From assembly GCF_003287975.1 (NCBI RefSeq), contig NZ_QMKQ01000020.1:1-64000 (forward strand): DNA of 64,000 bases, given 5' to 3'. Below are positions 1 to 8,648 of this stretch, piece after piece. The translations under genes were made by a program, and so were the position numbers. Below the pieces are notes generated by a model. It worked only from the letters and a program-made list of their open reading frames with translations, did no database searches and was not told where the DNA came from. The stretch's first letter is position 1; each line of letters begins with the position of its first letter. This DNA comes from Arthrobacter sp. AQ5-05 (GTDB lineage: Bacteria; Actinomycetota; Actinomycetes; Actinomycetales; Micrococcaceae).

Positions 1-150
1 GCCACGAAAGGTGCCTCCAACGGCCCAACCGAAGCGATCAACGGTGTCATCGAAACCACCCGGAGGATCGCCCGTGGATTCCGTAACTTCGAGAATTACC
101 GCATCCGCTCACTGCTCTCCGCCGGCGGCCACCGGCACTACCGAACTTAG
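1..150 (+). CDS. ISL3-family transposase, C-terminal fragment
   Basis: Open from the first base and ending with TAG at 148-150. The visible 49 residues include the segments SNGPTEAINGVIETTRRIAR and RGFRNFENYRIR. These are characteristic of the end of ISL3 DDE transposases; the glutamate in PTEAING is probably near the last catalytic acid. The remainder lies upstream of the window, so integrity cannot be judged. Family assignment rests on recognition of this conserved tail. Confidence 0.8.
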   Translation, partial: ATKGASNGPTEAINGVIETTRRIARGFRNFENYRIRSLLSAGGHRHYRT

Positions 151-184
151 GGGAGACTCACCACGTTCAATTCCGTAGAGCCCC
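1..184 (+). mobile_element. Right end of an ISL3-family insertion sequence (partial)
   Basis: The window opens inside an insertion sequence. It shows the last 50 codons of an ISL3-type transposase, then about 34 bp of non-coding DNA. The likely terminal inverted repeat lies at about 166-184 and, read inwards from the tip on the opposite strand, begins GGGGCTCTACGGAATT. ISL3 elements usually have tips of this kind and make 8-bp target duplications, but the left end is outside the window, so neither can be confirmed. The boundary coincides with the point where the neighbouring dehydrogenase loses its family sequence. Confidence 0.75.
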
Positions 185-967
185 GTTAAGGGTGAGCAGC
201 TGGAGGAAGGCGCTGATGTCGATGCCGGCGCTGACGGTGTTGACGATCAGGTCGAAGGAACCGGCCAGCACCTCGAACGTTTCGGGGTCTTCCGTGGCGA
301 AGTAGTTCTCGGCACCGAGCTTCAGTCCGTCCTCCTGCTTCTTGAGCGTCCGCGACAGCACCGTGACCTCCGAGCCCATGGCATGGGCGATCTTGACCGC
401 CATGTGCCCGAGCCCGCCGAGCCCGATCACCGCGACCTTCTTGCCCGGTCCGACGCCCCAGTGGCGCAGCGGGGAGTAGGTGGTGATCCCGGCGCACAGC
501 AGTGGCGCGGCGACGTCGAGCTCGAGGGCCGCGGGGATGTTCACCACGAAGTCCTCGTTCACCACCACGGCCGCGGCGTAGCCGCCCTGGGTAATGGTTC
601 CGTCGACGTCCGCGGCGCCATAGGTGCCGATGTTGCCCTTCAGGCAGTACTGCTCCTCGCCTGCCAGGCAGTGGACGCACTCGCGGCAGGAATTGACCAT
701 GCAGCCAACGCCCACGCGGTCGCCCACGGCGTGCCGGGTGACCGATGCGCCGATCTCGGTGACGATCCCGGCGATCTCGTGCCCCGGAACCAGCGGGTAC
801 TGCTGTGGGCCCCATTCCCCGCGCACGGTATGGATGTCGGAGTGGCAGATCCCGGAGTACTTGATACCGATCAGCACATCGTGTTCCCCGACCTCGCGGC
901 GGTCGATGCGGGTGGGGACGAGGTCTTCCGTGGCGGACGGTGCGGCGTAGGCGTTGACTTGAAGCAT
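167..967 (-). pseudogene. Zinc-dependent alcohol dehydrogenase, C-terminus removed by an IS
   Basis: Medium-chain NAD(P)-dependent alcohol dehydrogenase of the YahK/cinnamyl-alcohol type, which interconverts primary alcohols and aldehydes. The chosen ATG gives [10 protein letters not shown]; longer reading frames lack homology. GICHSDIH and PGHEIAG mark the catalytic zinc site, four cysteines near residues 95-115 form the structural zinc lobe, and [13 protein letters not shown] is the cofactor-binding loop. The family is about 350 residues long, but this frame has 266. It stops at LQLLTLNG and then reads into the insertion-sequence tip, so about 80 residues, including the end of the cofactor domain and the final catalytic-domain strands, are missing. 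Probably inactive. Confidence 0.8.
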
Positions 968-1127
968 GGTTCTCCGTAGTGCGATAGGAAGTTTTTCACT
1001 GCGGGACGGATCCGGCGCGGGACCGTGCGTACCTGCCGTGTGGCGGTGCCGGCGGCACGGTCCCACGTGGGCACCGCGTGGTGCGTCGAAGCGTCCCAGT
1101 CCATCAAACCACCATGGGGCCGGCCGA

Positions 1128-1165
1128 GGGATGCCCTGTTGATACATGTACCGGCAGGGCATCCC
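1128..1165. promoter_or_regulatory. 38-bp bipartite palindrome between adh and the iclR gene
   Basis: Outer arms GGGATGCCCTG (1128-1138) and CAGGGCATCCC (1155-1165) are perfect 11-bp inverted repeats. An inner perfect palindrome TACATGTA (1143-1150) has exactly the same centre. The element lies between the divergent dehydrogenase start and the regulator start. This nested symmetry suits a dimeric or tetrameric repressor operator; a transcribed hairpin is the alternative. No flanking T-run favours a terminator. Nothing else is evident in the 356-bp gap at 968-1323. Confidence 0.5.
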
Positions 1166-1323
1166 TGGGTGCTGCCGCGATGCCTGTCGTTGATGCCGTC
1201 TGCAACAACGACGCGGGGGAAACCACGCGACGCCGGCCCCGCGCGCGGGGAGGGGAATGTGGGTATCGAGACCCGAGGCAAGGTGATTGGACGCGCCCGG
1301 TCCGATGGTCTAGCGTCAAATTC

Positions 1324-2127
1324 ATGTCGAAGGCCGAAGCACCAACGAAAAACCAGAACCCGCTGCTCGTGCTGGGCAAGATCAGCGCAATCCTTGATTC
1401 ATTCTCGCTTCGCCAGCCGGTCCTTACGCTCTCGGACATTCGGGAAACCACCGGGATGCCCACCTCCACGGTGCAACGCCTGGTGGCGAACCTGGTCGGG
1501 CAGGGATTCCTGGATCGGGACGGTGATGCCTTCCGCATTGGCATGAAAATGGCCTACTGGGCCGCCCCGGCCACGCGTGGCAAGGAAATCCTTGACGTGA
1601 TCAACCCGCTGCTGGCGGACCTCCGGGACGCCACGGGAGAAACCGCCTGCCTGTTCCGCGCCGAGCAACAGTACCGGGTCTGCGTGGGAATGGCCGAAAC
1701 CAGGCATGCGCTGCGCCGCGAAATGCACCTCGGAAAGCTTGCGCCGCTTCATGCCGGATCCGCCGGGCGGGTACTTCTGGCATGGAACCCCGACCTGTTG
1801 GGCACGGTGCTGGATGCCCCGCTGGAGCACTTCACCGACGCGACCATCACCAGCACCGAGGATCTTCGCGACGCGATTTCCCGCACGCGCGCGGACGGTT
1901 TTGCGATCACCACCGGGGAACGGGAAAGCGGCGCCTCGGGCCTCTCCGCCCCGGTGTTCGATGCGGCCGCGGGGCTCGTCGCGGCGGTGACCATCAGCGG
2001 CCCGACGATGCGCATGCCCCGCTCCGTGTGCGAGGGGTGGATCGAGCCGCTGTTGGAGACCGCGGAGCGCATGACCCGGCTCATCGGCGGACGGTTCCCC
2101 GGGGAAACCGTGGCCTCGCGCAGCTAG
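1324..2127 (+). CDS. IclR-family transcriptional regulator
   Basis: A 267-residue regulator with an N-terminal winged helix (around residues 20-75, TLSDIRETTGMPTSTVQRLV as recognition region) and a C-terminal effector-binding domain. That domain ends with the usual pattern of a small-residue loop (GASGLSAPVFD) before the final strand. IclR proteins sense small organic acids and usually control adjacent catabolic genes. The ATG at 1324 gives a family-typical length; upstream in-frame sequence is low-complexity. Its stop overlaps the glycerate kinase stop by four bases, tail to tail. It is therefore the natural candidate regulator of the convergent operon; near-palindromes upstream of the permease may be its operators. 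Confidence 0.88.
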   Translation: MSKAEAPTKNQNPLLVLGKISAILDSFSLRQPVLTLSDIRETTGMPTSTVQRLVANLVGQGFLDRDGDAFRIGMKMAYWAAPATRGKEILDVINPLLADLRDATGETACLFRAEQQYRVCVGMAETRHALRREMHLGKLAPLHAGSAGRVLLAWNPDLLGTVLDAPLEHFTDATITSTEDLRDAISRTRADGFAITTGERESGASGLSAPVFDAAAGLVAAVTISGPTMRMPRSVCEGWIEPLLETAERMTRLIGGRFPGETVASRS

Positions 2128-3110
2128 AAGGGCGGCCGCGGCAGCGCGGCCTGGACCTGGATACCGGCCCTGGCCATGTCCTCCGGCGCGGAGGCCACCA
2201 GCACATCGGCAAAGAGATCACGGGCCGCACCCAGGTCCTCGCCGAGCGACCCCACCACGGCAAAGACCGGCACGTGGGGTGCAAGCGCAGCCACGCGCTG
2301 CAGGATCACCGAGATGATCTTCCCGCCCATGCTTTGCCCGTCGAGCCGGCCCTCGCCGACCACCACGGCGGTGGCCCGGGCCAGATGCGTGTCGAAATCC
2401 ACCGCGTCGAGGACGAACTCCGCCCCGGAGACTAGGTCGGCACCGTAGTGCGCCCACATCCCGCCGGAAAATCCGCCCGCGGCTCCGGTTCCGGGTGTCC
2501 CGGACGGGTCGCGGGGGAAGGAGCTCGCCTGCTGCCTCAGTCTTTCGGCCAGCAGCTCCACGGTGGCCGGGTCCGCGCCCTTTTGCGGGCCAAAGATTCG
2601 CGCGGCATCCAGGAACCCGGTGGTGACATCCGAGAGCACGGTGATTTCCGCGCCGCGCAGGCCCCCGGACTCCTCGATGGCGCGCACGGCGCCGGTCCCG
2701 CCGTCGGTCGTGGCCGATCCGCCGGCCGCCACCAGGATGCGCCGGGCGCCGCGGGCCACGGCCTGAGCGACCAGCTGGCCGGTGCCGTAGGTGTCGGCGG
2801 TGAAAGGGTCGCGGTCCCCGGAGTGGGGGACATGCAGCCCGGAGGCCTGGGCCAGCTCGACCACGGCGGTGGAGCCGGCCAGGCCCAGGGTTGCGGTGAT
2901 CGGTTCTCCCCAAGGGTTGCGGACCCGGACCTGGACCGGCATCGCGTCGAGTCCCGCGCACAGCGCGTCGAAGGTTCCCTCGCCGCCGTCGGCCACGGGG
3001 ATTTCCAGCGCCGACCCTCCGGCACGCCTGACGCCGGTGGCGATGTGCCCGGCCACCTCCGCCGCGCTGAAGGTTCCCTTGAAGCTGTCCGGGACGACGA
3101 GCACGCTCAT
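2124..3110 (-). CDS. Glycerate kinase
   Basis: A 328-residue glycerate kinase of the GarK/GlxK type, phosphorylating D-glycerate to phosphoglycerate (2-phosphoglycerate in most members). The N-terminus VVPDSFKGTFSAAEVA and the segment PVADGGEGT are family signatures, and the length is typical. It is the last gene of the five-gene operon; its start overlaps the end of the hydroxyacid dehydrogenase gene by four bases, implying translational coupling. The pairing suggests that a 2-keto three-carbon acid (hydroxypyruvate or tartronate semialdehyde) is reduced to glycerate and then trapped by phosphorylation. Which hydroxyl is phosphorylated cannot be told from sequence. Confidence 0.9.
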   Translation of the reverse strand: MSVLVVPDSFKGTFSAAEVAGHIATGVRRAGGSALEIPVADGGEGTFDALCAGLDAMPVQVRVRNPWGEPITATLGLAGSTAVVELAQASGLHVPHSGDRDPFTADTYGTGQLVAQAVARGARRILVAAGGSATTDGGTGAVRAIEESGGLRGAEITVLSDVTTGFLDAARIFGPQKGADPATVELLAERLRQQASSFPRDPSGTPGTGAAGGFSGGMWAHYGADLVSGAEFVLDAVDFDTHLARATAVVVGEGRLDGQSMGGKIISVILQRVAALAPHVPVFAVVGSLGEDLGAARDLFADVLVASAPEDMARAGIQVQAALPRPPF

Positions 3111-4096
3111 CCGTAGACCTCCGGGTTCACCGGGTGCGCGGGAACCTGGCCTGCGGCCATGGCGATGGCGTTCAGGGCGCTCAGCCGGGCCATTTCGGCG
3201 CGCACCGGAACCGTCGCGCTGCCCACATGCGGCAACAGTACGGTGTTGGGCAGCTGCGCCAGTCCGGCGGCCAGCAGGGGCTCGCTCTCGAACACGTCCA
3301 GCCCGGCCCCGGCGATCCGGCCCGTGGATAGGGCCGCCACCAGCGCCTCCTCATCGACGAGGGGGCCGCGGGCCGTGTTGATGAGGATGGCTGAGGGCTT
3401 CATCCGCCCCAGCACGTCCGCGTCCACCACGTGGTGCGTGTCGGCGTTCAGCGGAACATGCAGGGACAGGTAATCGCTGGAGGCCACCAGCTCGGACCAG
3501 GGAACCTGGCGCACCTTGCCCGCGAACTCGCCCAGCTCTTCCTGGCTGACAACCCGGTCCCCGGGTGGCCGCGGGGCAAAGAGGATTTCCATGCCGAAAC
3601 CCAGCGCCCGCCGGGCCGTGGCCCGGGCAATGCGACCGAACCCGGCCAGTCCCAGGGTCTTTCCGGAGACGTCGGAGCCGAGCATCAGCTCCGGTTCCCA
3701 GCCGGTGAAGCGTCCCTCGCGGACCAGACGGTCCGCCTCGATCACGCGCCGCGCGGTGCCCAGAATGAGCAGCATGGCGATGTCTGCCGTGGCGTCGGTG
3801 AGCACCCCGGGGGTGTTGGCCACCGCAATCCCGTGCTTGGTGGCCGCGGAGATATCGATGTTGTTGTGGCCGACCGCGTAGTTGGAGATTCCCTTGACCC
3901 GGGCCCGGGCCAGCAGCGGCCCGTCGATCCTGTCGCGAAGCTGGGTGAGCACCACGTCAAAGTCCCCGCTCGAGCACAGCGCGTCGAGTTCCTCGTAGCT
4001 GGGCGGATCCGCAAGCACGGTGATTTCTCCGGCTGCGGCCAGCAGTTCCGGTGCGGGGTGCGGGAGGTCGGTGGTGAGCAGGATCCGTACCCCCAC
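3107..4096 (-). CDS. D-2-hydroxyacid dehydrogenase (glyoxylate/hydroxypyruvate reductase type)
   Basis: NAD(P)-dependent reductase of 2-keto acids, 329 residues. The cofactor loop GLAGFGRIARATARRALG is central. The catalytic triad is visible as Arg in NTARGPLVDEEAL, Glu in GLDVFESEP and His in LLPHVGSAT. The GTG start was chosen because it overlaps the upstream stop (TAGTG) and gives VRILLTTDLP, a normal first strand. Adjacent glycerate kinase makes hydroxypyruvate or glyoxylate the likely substrate, giving D-glycerate or glycolate. The exact substrate is inferred from context. Confidence 0.88.
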   Translation of the reverse strand: MGVRILLTTDLPHPAPELLAAAGEITVLADPPSYEELDALCSSGDFDVVLTQLRDRIDGPLLARARVKGISNYAVGHNNIDISAATKHGIAVANTPGVLTDATADIAMLLILGTARRVIEADRLVREGRFTGWEPELMLGSDVSGKTLGLAGFGRIARATARRALGFGMEILFAPRPPGDRVVSQEELGEFAGKVRQVPWSELVASSDYLSLHVPLNADTHHVVDADVLGRMKPSAILINTARGPLVDEEALVAALSTGRIAGAGLDVFESEPLLAAGLAQLPNTVLLPHVGSATVPVRAEMARLSALNAIAMAAGQVPAHPVNPEVYG

Positions 4097-5058
4097 TACA
4101 GCGTTCCTTCGCACGAGGGGACCCGGTCCGAGGCGATGACCCAGTCAAAGGCGGCGGCCTTGGACCGCGCGCCCTGGGCCGACTTCGAGCGGTTGGGTTC
4201 GCCAAGTTCTTCCAGCAGGGCCTCGGAGAGTTCCACCAGCCCGGCGAAGGCGCGCGGGTCCAGCCATGCGGGGCGGGTGGCGAAGAGGATGTCCTCGCTG
4301 GAGGTGTTGCCGCTGGCCCCGGGGGCGAAAGGGCAGCCGCCCAGCCCGCCGAGGGCCCCGTCCACTACCCCGGCTCCCGCGCCGATTGCAGCGAGCGTGT
4401 TGGCCACGCCCAGGCCCCAGGTGTCGTGGCCGTGGTAGACGATGCGCCGGTCCGGGGTTTCCTCGCGCACGCGGGAGATCAGGCTTGCCACCTGCGCGGG
4501 GACGGCCTGGCCCAGGGTGTCGCAGATGACGATGTCGCTGGTGCCCTCGGCGCGCGGGTCGTTGGCGATGTCCAGGACCCGCTGCTCGGGCACCTGACCG
4601 TCGAACGGGCAGGTGAAGGACGTGGCGATGCACAGCTGGATGCGGCCGTCCACGGCCCGCGCGTACTCGATGGCCTGCGGCAGGGCGGCGAGGCTGGCCT
4701 CGGTGCTGCGGCCGATGTTCGCCTGGTTGTGGGCGTCGGAGGCCGAAAGGCAGTACTGGAAGTTGCGGATGCCTGCCGCCGCGGCCTTCGCGACGTGTCC
4801 GGGGGTCGCCACCCAGATCCAGCACCTCTCCAGTTCCTGGGGGGTCAGCTTTGCGGCGACCTCCAGCGTGTTGGCCATCGGCGGGACGAGGTCGGCCCGG
4901 GCCATGGAGCCCAACTCGATTTCCGGCACGCCCAGGCGGATCAGCTCGCGCACGGTTTCCACCTTGCGATCGGTGGAGAGCATCTTGCCGGTCAGTTGCA
5001 GCCCGTCGCGCAAGGTCACGTCGCGCAGCACGGCGCGGGATTCAAGGATGTGGTTCAT
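4096..5058 (-). CDS. Hydroxymethylglutaryl-CoA lyase-type enzyme
   Basis: DRE-TIM metallolyase of 320 residues that cleaves a 3-hydroxy-3-substituted acyl-CoA in a retro-Claisen manner. The catalytic start RDVTLRDGLQ (residues 12-21) carries the Arg-Asp pair. HGHDTWG near residue 210 supplies the metal-binding histidines, and GLGGCPFAPGASGN near 240 holds the active-site cysteine loop. The classical product pair is acetoacetate plus acetyl-CoA. Here, next to a CoA-transferase and enzymes handling glycerate, a different substrate is plausible, for example an itatartaryl- or citramalyl-type CoA ester. No other leucine-degradation genes are nearby, which argues against a dedicated leucine role. 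Confidence 0.85.
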   Translation of the reverse strand: MNHILESRAVLRDVTLRDGLQLTGKMLSTDRKVETVRELIRLGVPEIELGSMARADLVPPMANTLEVAAKLTPQELERCWIWVATPGHVAKAAAAGIRNFQYCLSASDAHNQANIGRSTEASLAALPQAIEYARAVDGRIQLCIATSFTCPFDGQVPEQRVLDIANDPRAEGTSDIVICDTLGQAVPAQVASLISRVREETPDRRIVYHGHDTWGLGVANTLAAIGAGAGVVDGALGGLGGCPFAPGASGNTSSEDILFATRPAWLDPRAFAGLVELSEALLEELGEPNRSKSAQGARSKAAAFDWVIASDRVPSCEGTL

Positions 5059-6299
5059 GCCGGGGTCCTTTCGGGGTTTGAAGCGGCGGTGATCTGGTCT
5101 TCGTCCATGCCCAGCAGGCCTCCGAGCACCTCTTGGGTGTGTTCTCCGAGGTCGGGTCCAAGGGTGCGGATCGGGAGCGAGGTGCCGCCGATGACCGGAA
5201 CAATGCCGGGGAACCCGACGCCCGTGAGGATCTCCTCTCCCGTGGAGACGTCGAAGGACTGGATCATGTTGCGGGCGGCGTATTGCGGTTCGTTGACGAT
5301 GTCTTCGGCGGTGTAGATAGGCCCGGCGGGTACGCCGGCGGCGTCGAGAAGTTCCAGGGCCTGTTGCGAGGGCAGTGTTGCCGTCCACACGCCGATGGCC
5401 GCATCGAGTTCGATGCGCCGTTCCCACCGCTGTGCGTTGGATTGCAGGGTCGGGTCGGTGCCCAGGTCCGGGCGTCCGATGGTGTCCATGTAGCGTCGGA
5501 AGATCGCATCCCCGTTGCCGGCCACCACGATGCTGGCACCGTCCTTGCAGACGTAGGCGTTGGACGGGGCGATGCCCTCCATGCGTCCGCCCACCCGGGT
5601 GCGCTTGTCGCCGTAGGCGCCGAGGTCGGGGATGAGGGATTCCATCATGGAGAACATCGCTTCGTGCAGGGCCACGTCAATGACGCGTTCGTCCAAGGGC
5701 ACCTTCGCGGCGGTGCCGCGCCGGGTTTCTCGTTGGAACAGCGACATGACCGAGCCGAAGGCAGCGTAGAGTCCGGCGATCGAGTCGCCGATTGACACCC
5801 CTACGCGCACAGGGGCGCGGTCGGGGTCCCCGACCAAATTGCGGAATCCGCTGAAGGCTTCGGCGACTGCAGCGAATCCCGGACGTTCAGAGAGCGGACC
5901 CGTCTGGCCGAAGGCGGAGATTCGGGTGATCACCAGGTCGGGGTTCGCCGCGTTGAGGACCTCGGGACCGAGGCCCCACTTCTCCAGGGTTCCGGGGCGG
6001 AAATTTTCCAGCAAGATGTCGCACTGCTTGACCATTTCCAGGACGGCCGCTCGTCCGGCGTCGCTGCGCAAATCCAGCACGACCGACTTCTTGTTGCGGT
6101 TGATCGTGCGGTACAGCATGGATACGCTGCCCTTCTTCAGCCGCCAGTTGCGCAGCTCGTCGCCGGTTCCGGGACGTTCGACCTTGATGACTTCGGCGCC
6201 GAAATCGGCCAGCAATCGGCCGGCGGTGGGTGCGGCAATGTAGTTTCCGAGTTCCAGGACCCGGACTCCGGCCAGAGGGGCAATAGCTTTTTCAGGCAA
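5055..6299 (-). CDS. Class III (CaiB/BaiF) CoA-transferase
   Basis: A 414-residue formyl-CoA transferase-like enzyme that moves CoA between carboxylic acids through an aspartyl-CoA intermediate. The N-terminus APLAGVRVLELGNYIAAPTA and DFGAEVIKVE are standard for the family. Asp172 in VGVSIGDSIAG is the likely catalytic nucleophile. The gene overlaps the lyase start by four bases, so the two proteins are probably co-produced. It would activate the imported acid as a CoA ester for the lyase; donor and acceptor cannot be inferred from sequence. Confidence 0.88.
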   Translation of the reverse strand: MPEKAIAPLAGVRVLELGNYIAAPTAGRLLADFGAEVIKVERPGTGDELRNWRLKKGSVSMLYRTINRNKKSVVLDLRSDAGRAAVLEMVKQCDILLENFRPGTLEKWGLGPEVLNAANPDLVITRISAFGQTGPLSERPGFAAVAEAFSGFRNLVGDPDRAPVRVGVSIGDSIAGLYAAFGSVMSLFQRETRRGTAAKVPLDERVIDVALHEAMFSMMESLIPDLGAYGDKRTRVGGRMEGIAPSNAYVCKDGASIVVAGNGDAIFRRYMDTIGRPDLGTDPTLQSNAQRWERRIELDAAIGVWTATLPSQQALELLDAAGVPAGPIYTAEDIVNEPQYAARNMIQSFDVSTGEEILTGVGFPGIVPVIGGTSLPIRTLGPDLGEHTQEVLGGLLGMDEDQITAASNPERTPA

Positions 6300-6325
6300 T
6301 GGGGACTTCCTTGGGTGTGCGGAGA

Positions 6326-7771
6326 CTAGATGAAAATGGACAGGACCAGGACAACGAGCATGGCCACGACCGAGGCAACGGAGACCCCGAAGGTGACCGT
6401 CTTCAATGCGCCCCTGACCGATTGGCCCAGTAGCGATTGCAGCAGCCAGAAGGTGTTCGAGGTGACGTGGACCATGAACAGCGATCCGGCGCCGGCGGCC
6501 AGGGCGATGAGCACCGGGTCGATTCCCAGGACCGGGGCGATTGGTGCAAGCAGGCCCGCGGCGGTGATGGCGGAAAGGGTCACGGATCCAACGGCGATGT
6601 GCAGGACGGCGGCGATGGCCCAGACCACCAGCAGCGGGGCCACCGCGCTCGCGGAAAAGAATCCACCCAGGATGTCGCCGAGCCCTGCGGCTGCGACGGT
6701 GGCAGCCAGGGAACCGCCCACACCGGTGAGCAGCAGGATCTGGCCGCTTTCCTTGAAGCCGGAGGCAATGGCGTTCTCCACGCTCTTTTGGCCGACGGTG
6801 TAGCGGCCAACCAGGGTGGTGCCGATCAAGCCGATCAGCAGCGCGACCACCGGGTTGCCCATCAATTGCAGCGGGGCGAATTCCGCACCGAGGATCTCCA
6901 CCAGTGCGCCGCCGGCAATGAGGGCCAACGAGAGCAGCAGTGGGGTGAAGAGCAGGAGCAGGGGAGCTTCACGTTGCGTGCGCTCGGCCACTGCCACGGA
7001 GCCCGGGTTCTGCCGTGGCTCCGTGGCAGTGGGCCCGGGGCCGGCGGTCGTGGAGGAAATCCCGTAGGCGCCGGGACCGTGGGGCTCGCTTGACTGGGCC
7101 TGCGGGAAGTCCTCTTCTTCGAAGATGTGCTGTTCATCGCGGTCCGATTTCCAAAATCCGCGCTTGAACAGGAACGTCATGATGGCAATGGAAATAATGA
7201 TTGTGGGCACGACGACAAGGAACCCGAAAATCAGCATTTTGCCCAGGGGGACCCCAAGCAGGCCGGCCAGGGCCAGTGAAGCTACGCCGGGAACCATGAA
7301 GACGATGCCGCACTCCAGCGCGATGGCCATGGCCGCGGCCATGCGGGCCGTGCCGTGCTTGCCGATTTTCGGCGCCATGCGTCGGGCCAGCGGCGCGGAG
7401 ATGACCAGCAGCACGTCAAGGAAGATCGACTGCAGCGCAGTGCCGATGGCCAGGGCCATGGTGTAGGGAAGGGCCTTGGGGCCGAATGCGCGCAAGAGGT
7501 GCTCCACGAGGCGCCTGATGGCTCCCGTCTCATTCAGGATCGAGCCCATCAGGACACCGAATGCGATCAGTAGTCCGACCTCGACCATGATCTCGCCGAA
7601 GCCGCCGGTGATGGTTTCGATGGTCTTGGTGATGCCCAGTCCCGTCGACAGACCCAGGTACAGGGATCCGAGGACCAGGGCTATGACGGGATTGACCTTG
7701 AATCTAACGATCAGCAGCACGGTGGCCAGGACGGCCACCGCGGTGTTGATCAGAATCGCAGTTTCTGACAT
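6326..7771 (-). CDS. GntP-family permease
   Basis: A 481-residue integral membrane protein, about 12 hydrophobic segments, of the gluconate:proton symporter (GntP) family. Recognisable parts are FKVNPVIALVLGSLYLGLS near the N-terminus, a conserved FGVLMGSI segment, and LLQSLLGQSV near the end. A charged hydrophilic loop around residues 205-265 is longer than the family norm. It is the first gene of the operon, 26 bp before the CoA-transferase, preceded by an AGGAGG-like ribosome site and candidate operators. The role is uptake of the hydroxy-acid substrate, the exact compound being unknown. Confidence 0.85.
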   Translation of the reverse strand: MSETAILINTAVAVLATVLLIVRFKVNPVIALVLGSLYLGLSTGLGITKTIETITGGFGEIMVEVGLLIAFGVLMGSILNETGAIRRLVEHLLRAFGPKALPYTMALAIGTALQSIFLDVLLVISAPLARRMAPKIGKHGTARMAAAMAIALECGIVFMVPGVASLALAGLLGVPLGKMLIFGFLVVVPTIIISIAIMTFLFKRGFWKSDRDEQHIFEEEDFPQAQSSEPHGPGAYGISSTTAGPGPTATEPRQNPGSVAVAERTQREAPLLLLFTPLLLSLALIAGGALVEILGAEFAPLQLMGNPVVALLIGLIGTTLVGRYTVGQKSVENAIASGFKESGQILLLTGVGGSLAATVAAAGLGDILGGFFSASAVAPLLVVWAIAAVLHIAVGSVTLSAITAAGLLAPIAPVLGIDPVLIALAAGAGSLFMVHVTSNTFWLLQSLLGQSVRGALKTVTFGVSVASVVAMLVVLVLSIFI

Positions 7772-7834
7772 GAGTTGATCCGATCGTGAAGGAGGGAGGA
7801 ATCTGCCTTGATGGTGAGCTGCACCACTTTGCTC

Positions 7835-7879
7835 AACTCATAGTATGGGTTGAAGCTCACTATGTAAACCAATGGGTTT
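7835..7879. promoter_or_regulatory. Two near-palindromes upstream of the permease operon
   Basis: AACTCATAGTATGGGTT (7835-7851) pairs at seven of eight positions about a central G. AAACCAATGGGTTT (7866-7879) pairs at six of seven. Their centres are about 30 bp apart, close to three helical turns, and they lie 60-110 bp before the permease start on the minus strand. This suits paired IclR-dimer operators. Divergent panD begins at 8178. Nothing else stands out in the 7772-8177 gap. Confidence 0.45.
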
Positions 7880-8177
7880 GGATTGATCGCAGGACCGGAC
7901 AAGGTGAAGACCGTTCTGGGGCCAAACGACCGCAGGATTCACGCCCTCAGCAATCAGTGGACCCGGGACCCGTATGTTGGTGTGAGTCGCGGGATGCGGG
8001 CGGCGATCCCCGCTTCCTGGCCACACCGGCACTCCAAATGCGTCACAGACAACCGTGGGGCTGCCCGTCTAGAATGGCTTAGGCGCCGGGACATACCCCT
8101 GCATGAATCCGGCGCGACGAGGCAGGCACTCAAGGACGATTGCCGGCCCCTGCGCTACCCCTCCAGGAGATCCCCCC

Positions 8178-8600
8178 ATGCAGCGAACCATGTTCAAGTC
8201 CAAGATCCACCGTGCCACGGTCACCCATGCGGACCTGCACTACGTCGGATCCATCACCATCGACGCGGACCTGCTCGACGCTGCGGACATCCTGCCCGGC
8301 GAGCTGGTCTCGATCGTCGATGTCACCAACGGCGCCCGGCTGGAAACGTACACGATCGCCGGGGAACGCGGCTCGGGAGTCATTGGCATCAACGGTGCCG
8401 CGGCCCACCTGGTCAACGTGGGAGACCTGGTCATCATCATCACCTATGCCTCCATGACCAACGCCGAGGCCCGCGCCTACAAGCCGGCCGTGGTGCACGT
8501 GGATGAAAACAACGCCATCTGCGCGCTGGGAACCAACCCGGCCGAGGCGTTTGCCGACGGCCTGGAAACCCCGCCGTTCGCCATCTTCGCCGACGCCTGA
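8178..8600 (+). CDS. panD: Aspartate 1-decarboxylase proenzyme
   Basis: Pyruvoyl-dependent enzyme making beta-alanine from aspartate for pantothenate synthesis. The 140-residue proenzyme shows [20 protein letters not shown]; self-cleavage between Gly24 and Ser25 creates the pyruvoyl cofactor. [10 protein letters not shown] and [11 protein letters not shown] are also typical. The ATG has a clear AGGAGA ribosome site. It stands alone here rather than with panC, a common arrangement in actinobacteria. Confidence 0.95.
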   Translation: MQRTMFKSKIHRATVTHADLHYVGSITIDADLLDAADILPGELVSIVDVTNGARLETYTIAGERGSGVIGINGAAAHLVNVGDLVIIITYASMTNAEARAYKPAVVHVDENNAICALGTNPAEAFADGLETPPFAIFADA

Positions 8601-8648
8601 AAAGCGCCCCGGTCGTTCCTGCACCCTGAATGGCGGCATGATGGAACC

